Below, piece after piece: positions 28,027-36,702 of a DNA stretch of 64,000 nucleotides (position 1 is its first letter; each line of letters starts with the position of its first letter). Below the pieces are notes generated by a model. The model was not told the DNA's origin. It worked only from the letters and a program-made list of their open reading frames with translations, and searched no databases. The stretch covers positions 1 to 64,000 of the forward strand of contig JALSRD010000029.1 in NCBI GenBank assembly GCA_026984935.1, written 5' to 3'. A program made the position numbers and the translations under genes. This DNA comes from Desulfobacterales bacterium (GTDB lineage: Bacteria; Desulfobacterota; Desulfobacteria; Desulfobacterales; JALSRD01).

Positions 28027-28161
28027 ATGGATATTTGTCGCGGGGTCTGCGGCGAAACCGGCGCTCCACAGCTTCCGGCAGCACGATTGAAGCTTGCGTG
28101 CCGTTTTGGTCGGCTTCAGGAAAAGAGAAGGTGCCCGGTGGTTTCAACCAACTGCGTCTGA
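28027..28161 (+). CDS. Small Cys-rich ORF after the radical SAM gene (44 aa, hypothetical)
   Basis: A GAGGAAACG ribosome site precedes ATG at 28027. The product has 44 residues with five Cys (4, 8, 25, 36, 43), starting MDICRGVCGETG, and is basic in its second half. It lies 16 bp after the radical SAM gene and 25 bp before the PAS gene, in the same direction. It could be a substrate peptide of the radical SAM enzyme, a small metal-binding protein or a chance ORF. I know no family for it. Confidence 0.35.
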   Translation: MDICRGVCGETGAPQLPAARLKLACRFGRLQEKRRCPVVSTNCV

Positions 28162-28186
28162 TGGCCGCCTGTGTACAGGAGATTGC

Positions 28187-28648
28187 ATGATGCCGCATTT
28201 TGATCCCGCCTGGCTGTATGCCCAGATTATCGAAAGAACCACGGATGCCGTCGTGTGCGCCGACCGGCAGGGGGTCGTGCGCTTCTGGAACGCCGCTGCC
28301 GGGGCCCTGTTCGGCTATGCATCCGCGGAAATCGTGGGCCAAAGCCTGGAGCTGATCATTCCCCCCAAGCTGCGCGCCAGGCACACCCGGGGCTACGAGC
28401 GCGTCATGGCCGGTGGTGCCAGCGGCTACGCCGGCCGGCTGCTGGCCGTACCGGCCAGGCGTAAAGACGGCCGCCGCATCTCGGTGGAGTTTTCGCTGGT
28501 TCTTTTGCAGGACGCAGCCGGTGGCGTATGCGGCGCCGCGGCCATTGTTCGTGACGTTACCGTCCGCTGGCAGCGCGAAAAGGAGCTGAAAGAACGCCTC
28601 GACCGGTTGACGCCCCAGGGAACGGAATCATCGAATTGCCGCAAGTGA
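28187..28648 (+). CDS. Single-domain PAS sensor protein
   Basis: This 153-residue soluble protein consists of one PAS domain (about 12-135) with DAVVCADRQGVVRFWNAAAG and the PAC-like VRDVTVRW end. It then stops after a short charged helix with no kinase, cyclase or DNA-binding output. The ATG at 28187 has AGGAG 6 bp upstream. It may signal by contact with another protein. The following 237 bp (28649-28885) have no convincing gene. They contain a GC-rich 8-bp hairpin (28730-28754) that could end transcripts from either side. Confidence 0.75.
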   Translation: MMPHFDPAWLYAQIIERTTDAVVCADRQGVVRFWNAAAGALFGYASAEIVGQSLELIIPPKLRARHTRGYERVMAGGASGYAGRLLAVPARRKDGRRISVEFSLVLLQDAAGGVCGAAAIVRDVTVRWQREKELKERLDRLTPQGTESSNCRK

Positions 28649-28885
28649 GCCCATCCATGTCCCCCGATGGATTCCGGCAGGCCCGCCGAGGGCGTTTTCC
28701 GTCATGGCCTCTTTATCGCCGGCAGGGGCGGGCGCGGCGCCTTTTTCCGCGCCCAGCGGGCCGCAGGCGGCCTGATCAACCGGGCACATCCTTTACGGGT
28801 TTGCGGCCGGCAGCCTTTCTGTTATGTCCCCTGGCACCGGCTCGAAACACCGTAGTGCGCTGCCTTTTTGTCGTCGCTAAGGGCT

Positions 28886-29386
28886 TTAAAGCAGCGCGGC
28901 GGCTTTCCCTTCGGCGGTGTGCAGGCGCCGGGCGGCGGTACGCTGGCGCGCCAGGCTCTCATCGCCGGCATCCACGAAGGTGACGGCCTTGACCTCGCAG
29001 AAGCGCACGCACTGCGGGTCGCCGTTGCACAGGTCGCATTTGATGACCTTGCGGTCGATGGTGTTGAAGTGCATGGCCCCGAAGGGGCACACCGCGACAC
29101 AGGTGCGGCAGCCGATGCACAGTCCGTAGTCGACTTCCACCCGGTTTTGTTCCCAGTTGTGCGTGATCGCGCCCACCGGGCAGCCCTGCATGCAGGGCGC
29201 ATCCTGGCACTGCTGGCAGGCCATGGGGATGTAAAGGCCTTCAGACTCCCACTTCACCACGCGGATGCGGCTGCGGGCCGGATTGGACACGCCGTCGTGA
29301 TGCACGGCGCACACCAGCTCGCACAGCCGGCAGCCGGTACATTTTTCGAAATCGATTTTCAGCACTTTCATGGTCGCTGGTTGCAT
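28886..29386 (-). CDS. Four-cluster ferredoxin subunit of the aldehyde oxidoreductase
   Basis: This 166-residue electron-transfer protein is of the HycB/DMSO-reductase-B type. It has four [4Fe-4S] motifs: CTGCRLCELVC, CQQCQDAPCMQGCP, CIGCRTCVAVCP and CDLCNGDPQCVRFC. The start at 29386 has AAGGAG 9 bp upstream. It lies 22 bp after the AOR gene in the same operon and matches the small AorA-type subunit that takes electrons from tungsten aldehyde oxidoreductase in Aromatoleum (family knowledge). Confidence 0.88.
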   Translation of the reverse strand: MQPATMKVLKIDFEKCTGCRLCELVCAVHHDGVSNPARSRIRVVKWESEGLYIPMACQQCQDAPCMQGCPVGAITHNWEQNRVEVDYGLCIGCRTCVAVCPFGAMHFNTIDRKVIKCDLCNGDPQCVRFCEVKAVTFVDAGDESLARQRTAARRLHTAEGKAAALL

Positions 29387-29408
29387 TGACAGGCTCCTTT
29401 CAGGCGAT

Positions 29409-31349
29409 CTACAGCTGGTGCGACGGCTCCTGCGCCAGCCCCAGGCGTTCGAGAGTCCGGGGTTCGGGCAGGCCGTTTTTGTCCAGTCCCTTGATTTCGT
29501 AGAATTCATCGATCATGGCGTTGAACCTGTCGCGGTCGATGGACAGGCCGATCACATCCGGCGCCCCCCGCAGGCAGGGTTCGTCGAAGTAGCGGTGGTT
29601 GAGGGTGTCCCCTTTTTTCGGGTCATCGCGGGTCAGGCCCTCGCGCAGGTTGAAGAGCCGCTCGAGCATGTTGCCGCGCTCGGCGATCTGCCAGATGTCG
29701 GTGGGCGACAGTTTAAGGCCGGTGTTGAGTTCAATGACCCGGGGCCAGTCCTCGAAGTTCGGCAGCGTGGCGCCCAGAAAAACGGTGTGGTATTTGCAGA
29801 TCCCCAGGCAGTCCACGGCCATGTAGCAGTTCTCCTGCCAGAAAACCATCCAGGGCTTGCCGGTGTATGACGTGTGGTCCGAACTCAGGGGGCCGTCGTA
29901 GGGAACCGGCGTGCCGTAGATCTTGCGCAGCACCTCTTCCGGCAGGTGGTACAGGTCGATGGCCGGCCGGCTGCGCAGGTGGTCGGAGCCCCTGGAGGAG
30001 GTGGCCACGTTGAGCGCCAGGGCCGGGGTGGCACGTTCGTCCGAATGCAGGTTGTTCATGCCCTTGACCTGGATGAGATAATCAAAGGCGTTGTTGCCGA
30101 TTTTTTCAGCCGCCGGTATGCCGCCGTCGGCCAGGGTGTCGCCCAGCCATCCCTGGCGCGCGCAGATGCGGTGGACCATTTCCAGCAGGGCCTCGTCGTT
30201 GCCGAAGCGCAGGTCCAGGCCGTCGGTTTCCCTGGCCGTGAGGATGCCTTTTTCGAAAAGCTCCATGGCCCAGGCGATCAGGCTGCCGGTCTCCAGGTTG
30301 TCCATGCCGTACTGGTCCACCAGGTGGTTGCCGGTGAGCACGGTGACCGCGCTGCGGCAGCCGGCCTCGGCGCCGAAGGCCCCCAGCGAGGTGTACTCCG
30401 GACCCTCATCGTATTTTCCGGCATAGGGCCCCGCGGGAATCTTGTACTGTGCGCGGCAGTGCACCTGGCAGCCGAAGCAGGCGGCCATGTGGTGCGGGCC
30501 CATGGTTTCGGTGGCGATCTCATCCAGCCGCTCGGGCTCGATGTCGTCGGCGTCCTCCAGCTGATTGTACTGGAAGTTGTTCGTGCGCAGCCCCCCCCAG
30601 CAGTTGGTGGCCCCCCAGATGAAGGGGGTGCCCAGCTTGCCCTGAATCTGGTTGACCTTGGCGCTGGTGATCTGGTCGATGAATTTTTTATTGAAGTCCA
30701 GGGCCTGGGCCGGATGCGCGAGGCGGATGTCCAGGGTTCCGCGCACCGCCACGGCCTTGAGGTTTTTGGAACCCATCACACAGCCCATGCCGGTGCGCCC
30801 GCCGGCGTTCTTGATGCCGGTCATCACATTGGCGAAGCGCACCAGGTTTTCACCGGCCGGACCGATCACGCAGCTCTTGACTTCCTCGTCGTCCAGCTCA
30901 CTGCGAATGGCCCACTGGGTGTCGGTGGTCGTTTTGCCCCACAGGTGGGCGGCGTCGCGGATCTCGATTTCACCGTTGTGAATGAAGAGATAAACCGGCC
31001 CGGCCGCCTTGCCTTTGATGACCAGGTGATGGAATCCGGCCCAGGCCAGCTCGGGGGCGAAAAAGCCGCCCATGTTGGTGCTGCCCAGCAGTCCGGTCAA
31101 CGGGGATTTGGCCATGATATGGGTGCGTGCGCTGGCCGACGCACAGGTCGCCGTGAGGATTCCGGCGCTGATGATCAACACATTTTCCGGCCCCAGGGGG
31201 TCACAGCCCGCCGGCGCGTGGTTGTAAAGCAGGTAAGCGTCCAGTCCGCGGCCGCCTAAAAATTTTTTGCGGATCTCCAGGGGTATGGGCCGGGTTTCCA
31301 CGGTGTTCGTCGAAAGATCGATGTAGGCTATCTTCCTGTTTAACGCCAT
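29409..31349 (-). CDS. Tungsten-containing aldehyde ferredoxin oxidoreductase
   Basis: This 646-residue enzyme would oxidise aldehydes to acids with a tungsten bis-pyranopterin cofactor. The AFOR-N domain (about 1-205) has GGRGLDAYLLY and SPLTGLLGSTNMGG. The C-terminal domains have CFGCQVHCRAQY, the C-x2-C-x3-C cluster ligands, with a later Cys in DCLGICKY as probable fourth ligand. It follows the zinc-ribbon gene by 1 bp and precedes the ferredoxin gene. Close alternatives are other AOR-family enzymes such as BamB-type reductases or carboxylate-reducing AORs; the substrate cannot be fixed from sequence. Confidence 0.92.
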   Translation of the reverse strand: MALNRKIAYIDLSTNTVETRPIPLEIRKKFLGGRGLDAYLLYNHAPAGCDPLGPENVLIISAGILTATCASASARTHIMAKSPLTGLLGSTNMGGFFAPELAWAGFHHLVIKGKAAGPVYLFIHNGEIEIRDAAHLWGKTTTDTQWAIRSELDDEEVKSCVIGPAGENLVRFANVMTGIKNAGGRTGMGCVMGSKNLKAVAVRGTLDIRLAHPAQALDFNKKFIDQITSAKVNQIQGKLGTPFIWGATNCWGGLRTNNFQYNQLEDADDIEPERLDEIATETMGPHHMAACFGCQVHCRAQYKIPAGPYAGKYDEGPEYTSLGAFGAEAGCRSAVTVLTGNHLVDQYGMDNLETGSLIAWAMELFEKGILTARETDGLDLRFGNDEALLEMVHRICARQGWLGDTLADGGIPAAEKIGNNAFDYLIQVKGMNNLHSDERATPALALNVATSSRGSDHLRSRPAIDLYHLPEEVLRKIYGTPVPYDGPLSSDHTSYTGKPWMVFWQENCYMAVDCLGICKYHTVFLGATLPNFEDWPRVIELNTGLKLSPTDIWQIAERGNMLERLFNLREGLTRDDPKKGDTLNHRYFDEPCLRGAPDVIGLSIDRDRFNAMIDEFYEIKGLDKNGLPEPRTLERLGLAQEPSHQL

Positions 31350-31350
31350 T

Positions 31351-31626
31351 TTATTTGACCTCCTTTGCGGCCGCCTGGCGGCGGGCCCATGCTTGCTGCG
31401 CGATTTTGCGGTTCGTCTCCCATACCGGCCCGCGGATGCGGGGAAGGGTTTCGTTGACCCATATCAGCCGGTATTCCATGCCGCAGGTGGGGCACCTGAC
31501 GCGCTGTGCGCCGGGCGCGGGCGTGATCCGGCCCATGCAGCTGGGGTTGTGGCAGCGCACTTTGCCGAAAGTTCTGGTCTTGCGCAGGCTTTCGGCGGCC
31601 GACTGCTTTTCTCCTGTGTGACCCAT
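31351..31626 (-). CDS. Small zinc-ribbon protein of the AOR operon
   Basis: The 91 residues start at ATG 31626 behind AAGGAG. Two Cys pairs (CHNPSC and CPTC, about 20 residues apart) predict a zinc ribbon. The rest is basic and rich in Arg and Ala. It sits between the IclR regulator and AOR, 1 bp before the latter. It has no recognised family; it may help cofactor or cluster insertion or regulate the operon (inference). Confidence 0.7.
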   Translation of the reverse strand: MGHTGEKQSAAESLRKTRTFGKVRCHNPSCMGRITPAPGAQRVRCPTCGMEYRLIWVNETLPRIRGPVWETNRKIAQQAWARRQAAAKEVK

Positions 31627-31657
31627 GTCATACTCCTTTCGCTTGCATTTGAAGCCG

Positions 31658-32467
31658 TCAATGATCGCTGGCGGCAATCGTTGGCTGGCGGTCCAGCTCG
31701 GCGCGCAGCTCCTCGGCTGCAACGGTCGTTGCAGCGGCGATCTGCCGGATTTGCCCGCGCGGCATGCCGCTGGAAAAATCGACGACCCACACCGCCGCGG
31801 CAAGGCCCCGCCGGTTTTGCAGCGCCGCGGCTACGGCCCGCACGCCGTCGATGTATTCTTCGATGTCCACCGCGTAACCGCGGCTGCGCACCTGCTCCAG
31901 TTCGGACAGGTACGTGGCCATGTCCGTCATGGAGCGGGACGTAAAACGGGGCAGGCCGATTTCAGCGATCAGCTGACGGGCCCGCCGGGGGTCTTCGGCG
32001 GCCATGAACACCTTGCCGACGGCACCGGCCAAAAGCGGGATGGTGATGCCCACCGGTGCGGAGATGCGCAGACCCTCGGGGGCCTCGGCCGCGGCGATGA
32101 TCAGGACGCGGTGGCGCATGCGCACGCCCAAAAATACGGTTTTGTGGATTCGCTCCCGCAAGGCGTTTAAGATCGGCTGCGCTGTGCGCGCGGCCGTTTC
32201 CGGGTGCCAGTCGCAAAAGAGCAGGTCCGCGATGGCCGGGCCCAGAAAGAGCTTGCGTGTTGACGGGTCCTGGGCCAGGGCGCCTTCCCGCAGCAACGCG
32301 TGCACGATGCCGTGGGCCGTGCTCTTGCTGTATCCCAGCCGCTGGGCCAGGTCGACGATGCCCAGGCGCTGCGGCGACCGGGCCACGGCGTGCAGCAACT
32401 GGAAAGCTTTGTGAACCGCGGGCGCCCTGTAAGCGGGCGCCCCGGCGGTATTGAGATCTGCCGGCAT
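31658..32467 (-). CDS. IclR-family transcriptional regulator
   Basis: The 269 residues show an N-terminal winged HTH (LGIVDLAQRLGYSKSTAHGIVHAL) and the IclR ligand domain with SAPVGITIPLLAGAVGKVFMA. It heads the minus-strand AOR operon and is divergent from the ferredoxin and FAD oxidoreductase genes. It is therefore well placed to control both arms in response to an aromatic or other organic acid (inferred). The intergenic region carries several palindromes. Confidence 0.93.
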   Translation of the reverse strand: MPADLNTAGAPAYRAPAVHKAFQLLHAVARSPQRLGIVDLAQRLGYSKSTAHGIVHALLREGALAQDPSTRKLFLGPAIADLLFCDWHPETAARTAQPILNALRERIHKTVFLGVRMRHRVLIIAAAEAPEGLRISAPVGITIPLLAGAVGKVFMAAEDPRRARQLIAEIGLPRFTSRSMTDMATYLSELEQVRSRGYAVDIEEYIDGVRAVAAALQNRRGLAAAVWVVDFSSGMPRGQIRQIAAATTVAAEELRAELDRQPTIAASDH

Positions 32468-32521
32468 GTCGGGCCTGTGGTTTGTATGATCATCTGGTTC
32501 GCGGCACAGCGCGCCAATAAT

Positions 32522-32552
32522 TCAATATAGCGAACTATATATCGGATATTGA
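32522..32552. promoter_or_regulatory. Nested palindromes upstream of iclR (candidate operator)
   Basis: Inverted arms TCAATAT (32522-32528) and ATATTGA (32546-32552) enclose two further palindromes: ATATAG-CGAA-CTATAT (32525-32540) and ATATC-G-GATAT (32539-32549). The site lies 55 to 85 bp upstream of the iclR start, where autoregulation would act. Confidence 0.45.
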
Positions 32553-32761
32553 TCTCATACGTCAAGAAAAAAGCTTGTATATTCTGGAAATTTTGATATG
32601 CTGCAAAACGTATAATCTGCCTGCAGCCTCATTTTATAAATATAATTATAGATATATTATAGATGGTTGTAAATGGACGCAAAATTTCCTGCAGCAGAAA
32701 ACGCCAAGGTGCCCAGATCCGCCGGGTGCCGGCGGAGTGGCCGCCAATGGTCAATCGATAG

Positions 32762-32775
32762 TTCATTATAATGAA
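32762..32775. promoter_or_regulatory. Perfect 14-bp palindrome upstream of the ferredoxin/FAD arm
   Basis: TTCATTATAATGAA ends 59 bp before the start of the divergent ferredoxin gene and contains a TATAAT hexamer. It may be an operator for IclR or another regulator. A separate 8-bp hairpin lies at 32718-32736. The remaining part of 32553-32834 is AT-rich with no gene. Confidence 0.45.
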
Positions 32776-32834
32776 TCATATGGCAACGAAACCGATGTTC
32801 CGGGCATGTCCCCGGAGCTGGCCGGAGGACTGAA

Positions 32835-33359
32835 ATGACGACGCAGTGGATAGCCAGCGACCCTCAGAGATGCACGGCATGTCATCGCTGTGAAATCGCG
32901 TGCGCCATGGCGCACCATGGCGCCTGTCGGCCGGAACTGGCCCGCATCCGCATACACTGTTTTGAAGACCCCGCGTTCAACGTGCCGGTCGTCTGCATGG
33001 CTTGTGAAGACGCCCCCTGCATCAAGGTGTGCCCGGTGAATGCGCGGGTGCGGGTGATCAACGGGTCTGTGGTCACCAATGAAGACCGCTGCATCGGCTG
33101 CCGGGCGTGCGTTTACATCTGCCCTGTGGCCAGTCCGGCCGTAAATCCGTTTACGGGCCAGACGATGACCTGCGATATGTGCGCCGACCAGGAAGATGGA
33201 CCCTGGTGCGTGGCGGCCTGCCGCACCGAAGGGGCCCTCTGGATAGATGACGGGCAGCGCTGCAGCTTGCAGTCCACCAGGGCGCAGGCCGACAGGGTCC
33301 GCTCGGCGCGTTACGGCGCATCCGGCGCCAGGGCGCACAGAAAGGGGCGCATGCCATGA
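32835..33359 (+). CDS. Four-cluster ferredoxin, divergent arm of the AOR locus
   Basis: This 174-residue HycB-like protein has four Cys motifs: CTACHRCEIAC, CMACEDAPCIKVCP, CIGCRACVYICP and CDMCADQEDGPWCVAAC. It is similar in layout to the ferredoxin of the minus arm. It overlaps the FAD oxidoreductase gene by 4 bp, so the two are probably made in equal amounts and form an electron-transfer pair. Confidence 0.88.
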   Translation: MTTQWIASDPQRCTACHRCEIACAMAHHGACRPELARIRIHCFEDPAFNVPVVCMACEDAPCIKVCPVNARVRVINGSVVTNEDRCIGCRACVYICPVASPAVNPFTGQTMTCDMCADQEDGPWCVAACRTEGALWIDDGQRCSLQSTRAQADRVRSARYGASGARAHRKGRMP

Positions 33360-34618
33360 AAATTGTGGTTGTCGGAAACGGGATCGCGGGAAATTGTGTC
33401 GCTTTCGGAATGCGGGCCCGCAGCAGGGACCATGAGATCTGCATGCTTTCCGCCGAGAAAGTGCCGGAGTACGATCCCTGCGCACTGCCCTATTTTATCG
33501 GTGGAGATGTGTCGCGCGGGGCTGTTTTCCGAAAGAGCCTGGAAGATTACCGGCGCCGGAACATCGACCTGATGCTCGGCCAGCGGGTCGTTGCCATCGA
33601 CCCCCGGGCCAGGCGGGTGACCACCGCACAGGGGTTCGAGGTGCCATACGACAAGCTGGTGCTGGCCCACGGCGGGCAGCTGTTCATCCCGCCCATTGAA
33701 GGTATCCGGCTGCCGGGTGTTTTCAACTGCAAACAGCTTGACGCCGCCGAACAGCTGCGTGGGCACAGCGGCCGGCGGGCGGTGGTCATCGGCTCCGGTG
33801 CCATCGGCATCGAAGTGGCGGAAGCCTTGCACAAGAAAGGCTGTGAGGTGACGGTCATCGAGCTGCTGGACTGGGTGTTGCCGGCGCTGTTTGACCGCGA
33901 GACCGCGCAGCGCTTCGAAGCTGCGCTTGCCGCCAGCGGCGTACGGGTGCTCAAGTCCGAAAAAGTGCTCGCCATCGAGGGAAACGGTGCGGTTGCCGGC
34001 GTTGTCACCGACAAACGGCGCATCGACTGCGATGCGGTGGTGGTGGCGACCGGGGTTGTGCCCGACAGATCTGTGGCCGCAACCGCCGGCGTGGCCGCCG
34101 AGCGCGGGATCAAGGTGAATCGTCACATGCAGACCAATGTGGCCGATATCTACGCCTGCGGCGACTGCATCGAAACCGTGGATGCCTGCACCGGCGAAGA
34201 CGTCATGTTCCAGCTCAAACACAACGCCATCGACCAGGCGGCGGTCGTCGTTGCGAACCTTTCCGGCGATCCGGTCAGCTACGCCGGTGCCTACGCCTTT
34301 GCGCGCGTGCATTTCGGCCGCATGCATGCCGTCTCTTTCGGAAAATCCACCCTGTCGACCCAGTGCCAGCTGGGCGAGCTTACAATCGTGGAAAGAGAAA
34401 AGGGTTCCGACTATCTGAGGCTGATTATGAAAGAAAATCTCATCGTGGGCGGTCAGGCCATCGGCGGCTTTGCCGATTATGCCGGATTTTTCATGGGGGC
34501 CATGCGGCGCGGTGACGATTTCGCGCATCTGCGGCGCAGCCGCGCTTCCGTGTGCAGTTTGCAGAACCGGTACCGCTGGACACAGCGCCTGATCGGCGAC
34601 ATCACCGGGCTGTGCTGA
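33356..34618 (+). CDS. FAD-dependent NAD(P)-linked oxidoreductase (AorC-like)
   Basis: This 420-residue pyridine-nucleotide oxidoreductase has an N-terminal FAD fold (VVGNGIAG), an internal NAD fold (IGSGAIGIEVAEAL, about 143-156) and the late FAD motif IYACGDCIE. It resembles CoA-disulfide reductase/NADH oxidase proteins and the AorC subunit that lets tungsten AOR reduce NAD. It overlaps the ferredoxin gene by 4 bp. With the opposite arm it would make a complete aldehyde:NAD oxidoreductase. Confidence 0.85.
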   Translation: MKIVVVGNGIAGNCVAFGMRARSRDHEICMLSAEKVPEYDPCALPYFIGGDVSRGAVFRKSLEDYRRRNIDLMLGQRVVAIDPRARRVTTAQGFEVPYDKLVLAHGGQLFIPPIEGIRLPGVFNCKQLDAAEQLRGHSGRRAVVIGSGAIGIEVAEALHKKGCEVTVIELLDWVLPALFDRETAQRFEAALAASGVRVLKSEKVLAIEGNGAVAGVVTDKRRIDCDAVVVATGVVPDRSVAATAGVAAERGIKVNRHMQTNVADIYACGDCIETVDACTGEDVMFQLKHNAIDQAAVVVANLSGDPVSYAGAYAFARVHFGRMHAVSFGKSTLSTQCQLGELTIVEREKGSDYLRLIMKENLIVGGQAIGGFADYAGFFMGAMRRGDDFAHLRRSRASVCSLQNRYRWTQRLIGDITGLC

Positions 34619-34769
34619 GCCGCAGTGGACCTGGGCGCGGGGTTGCTTCTGTGGCATGCAGCATCGAGGAGCGTATGTTTTCCCGTATAGCTTCGGCAAA
34701 TGGTTGCCGGGAAAGCCTTTTGCGTGCATCCTGCTGGGTATATCGGGAATCTGCAAGGGGGCCAAAAAG

Positions 34770-36560
34770 ATGAAACGGAAACAGACGGATATTCGGCATG
34801 CGGCAGCGGCTATGGCCGCCAGGCGGGATGCGCGTACGCTCATGCAGGTGGCCCTGGGGCGCGAAAAAGCGGACCTCGAAATTATCAACGCCCGTGTGGT
34901 CAATGTATACAGCGGCGAGATCATCGACGACGGCCGCATCGCCATAAAAGGTGAGTGGATCGCCGCGGTGGGCAATCTGGAACCGGACCGTCCGCCGGCC
35001 GGCCGGGTCATCGACGCCGCCGGCCGCACGGTGATCCCCGGCCTGATCGATGCGCACACGCACCTGGCGTGGTATTACACCATCGAGCGGTTTCTGCCCT
35101 ACGCCATGGCAGACGGCACGACCACCATCGTTACCGAGACCATGGAGATCTATCCGGTGACGGGCAAAGCGGGGCTTTTGGCCTTTCTGGATTCGCTGCG
35201 CGATCAGCCCGTCAAGCTGTTGGCTACGGCCCCGGCCAACGTGTCCATAAGCAGACGGACCGACGGCATGGCAGCGGAAACGCTGCGGGAACTGGTCCGC
35301 CGGCCGGACATCCTGGGCCTGGGGGAAACGTACTGGCAGGCGTTGCTGCAGACTCCGGATGCGCTTCTGGAAAATTTTCAGGCGACACTGCGGACGGCCA
35401 AAACCCTGGAGGGCCACTCGGCCGGCGCCCGCGGCGCCAGGCTGTCGGCCTACGCCGCCAGCGGGATTTCTTCCTGCCACGAGCCCATCGACGCCGATCA
35501 GGCGGCCGAGCGCCTGCGGCTGGGTTTGTATGTCATGATCCGCGAAGGCAGCATCCGGCGCGATCTGGCCGCCATCGCCGGCATCCGGCATCGACTGGCG
35601 GACAGCCGGCGGCTGATCCTGGTCACGGACGGCGTCAGTCCCGGTGATCTGATCAGCAAAGGCTATATGCGGCCGGTGGTGCAAAAAGCCATCGACTGCG
35701 GCTGGGGGCCGGTGGCCGCCGTACAGATGGCGACGTTAAACCCGGCCACGCACTTCGGGCTGGAAAGCGTCATCGGCGGCATCGCCCCGGGCCGCCAGGC
35801 CGACCTGGTGGTGATTCCGGACCCGTACACTATCGCGCCGGACACGGTGATCAGCCGGGGCCGCGTCATCGTGGAGAACGGCCGGGTGCGGGCGGTTCCG
35901 CGGCAAAACGTCTACCCCCGCGTGTGCTGCCAAACCGTGAAGCTTACGCGGGAGATGCGCGCCGCGGATTTCGAGGTGCGGGCAGACGGAGACCGGGCGG
36001 TCACGGTACGGGTGATGGAAATGGTGACCGACCTGGTGACCCGCGCGGCACACGTGGCCATGCAACCGTCTGGCGGAGTGCTTTTAAGCGACACCGCGGC
36101 CGACATCCTCAAGGTGGCGGCCATCGACCGCAGCGGTGTGTCCGGAAAGCGCTCTGTGGGATTTATCCGCGGCTTTGGGCTCAAGGCCGGCGCGCTGGCC
36201 TGCAGTGCGGCCTGGGACAGCTCCGATATTGTCGTCGTGGGGGCGGACGCGGCTGACATGGCGCAGGTGGTCAACCGGATTGCCCGGCTGGGCGGCGGTG
36301 CCGTGGCCGGTGCCCAAGGGGAAATCCTGGCCGAAGTGCCCATGCCGCTTTTCGGCATCCTTTCGCCGGAACCCATGCCGGTGCTGGCCGATCAGCTGGC
36401 GGCGTTTAACAAGACGGCCGCACAGCTGGGGGCACCCTTTGCCGACCCCCTGCTTACCCTGGTGACGCTGACCGGTGCGGCGATTCCTTTTCTGCGCATC
36501 TGCGAAGAAGGCTTAGTGGATCTGAAAGCGGGGCGCAGCGTGCCGCTGCTTGTGGATTGA
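34770..36560 (+). CDS. Adenine-deaminase-like amidohydrolase
   Basis: The 596 residues from ATG 34770 (AAGGGGG upstream) have the AdeC layout: an amidohydrolase domain with metal motif DAHTHL and HE in ISSCHEPIDA, and the C-terminal adenine-deaminase domain (about 400-590). Segments near the substrate site differ from classic adenine deaminase as I know it: DAHTHLAWYY rather than a DxHxHIES form, and TYWQ in a position usually EMMN. The substrate may therefore not be adenine. It follows the AOR plus arm by 151 bp. Confidence 0.75.
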   Translation: MKRKQTDIRHAAAAMAARRDARTLMQVALGREKADLEIINARVVNVYSGEIIDDGRIAIKGEWIAAVGNLEPDRPPAGRVIDAAGRTVIPGLIDAHTHLAWYYTIERFLPYAMADGTTTIVTETMEIYPVTGKAGLLAFLDSLRDQPVKLLATAPANVSISRRTDGMAAETLRELVRRPDILGLGETYWQALLQTPDALLENFQATLRTAKTLEGHSAGARGARLSAYAASGISSCHEPIDADQAAERLRLGLYVMIREGSIRRDLAAIAGIRHRLADSRRLILVTDGVSPGDLISKGYMRPVVQKAIDCGWGPVAAVQMATLNPATHFGLESVIGGIAPGRQADLVVIPDPYTIAPDTVISRGRVIVENGRVRAVPRQNVYPRVCCQTVKLTREMRAADFEVRADGDRAVTVRVMEMVTDLVTRAAHVAMQPSGGVLLSDTAADILKVAAIDRSGVSGKRSVGFIRGFGLKAGALACSAAWDSSDIVVVGADAADMAQVVNRIARLGGGAVAGAQGEILAEVPMPLFGILSPEPMPVLADQLAAFNKTAAQLGAPFADPLLTLVTLTGAAIPFLRICEEGLVDLKAGRSVPLLVD

Positions 36561-36563
36561 AGC

Positions 36564-36590
36564 GCGCCGAAAAGCCGGCTTTTTCGTTTT
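36564..36590 (+). terminator. Probable intrinsic terminator after the amidohydrolase gene
   Basis: A short GC stem (36566-36569 with 36576-36579) is followed by TTTTTCGTTTT. It begins a few bases after the stop codon. The stem is short, so the strength is uncertain. A second small hairpin (36606-36619) precedes cinA. Confidence 0.4.
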
Positions 36591-36702
36591 GCGCATTGCC
36601 GGAATGTGCTATAGAGCACGGATCCGCCGGCAGATGCCCGGCATAATTTTTTGATCCTGCATCCGCCCGGCGGCCTTCAGACAGCCGCAGGAGGGAAATT
36701 CG

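Noticed and set aside
28667-28855. 62-codon plus-strand frame in the convergent gap
   Set aside because: No ribosome site, odd composition and overlap with a GC-rich hairpin; probably chance.
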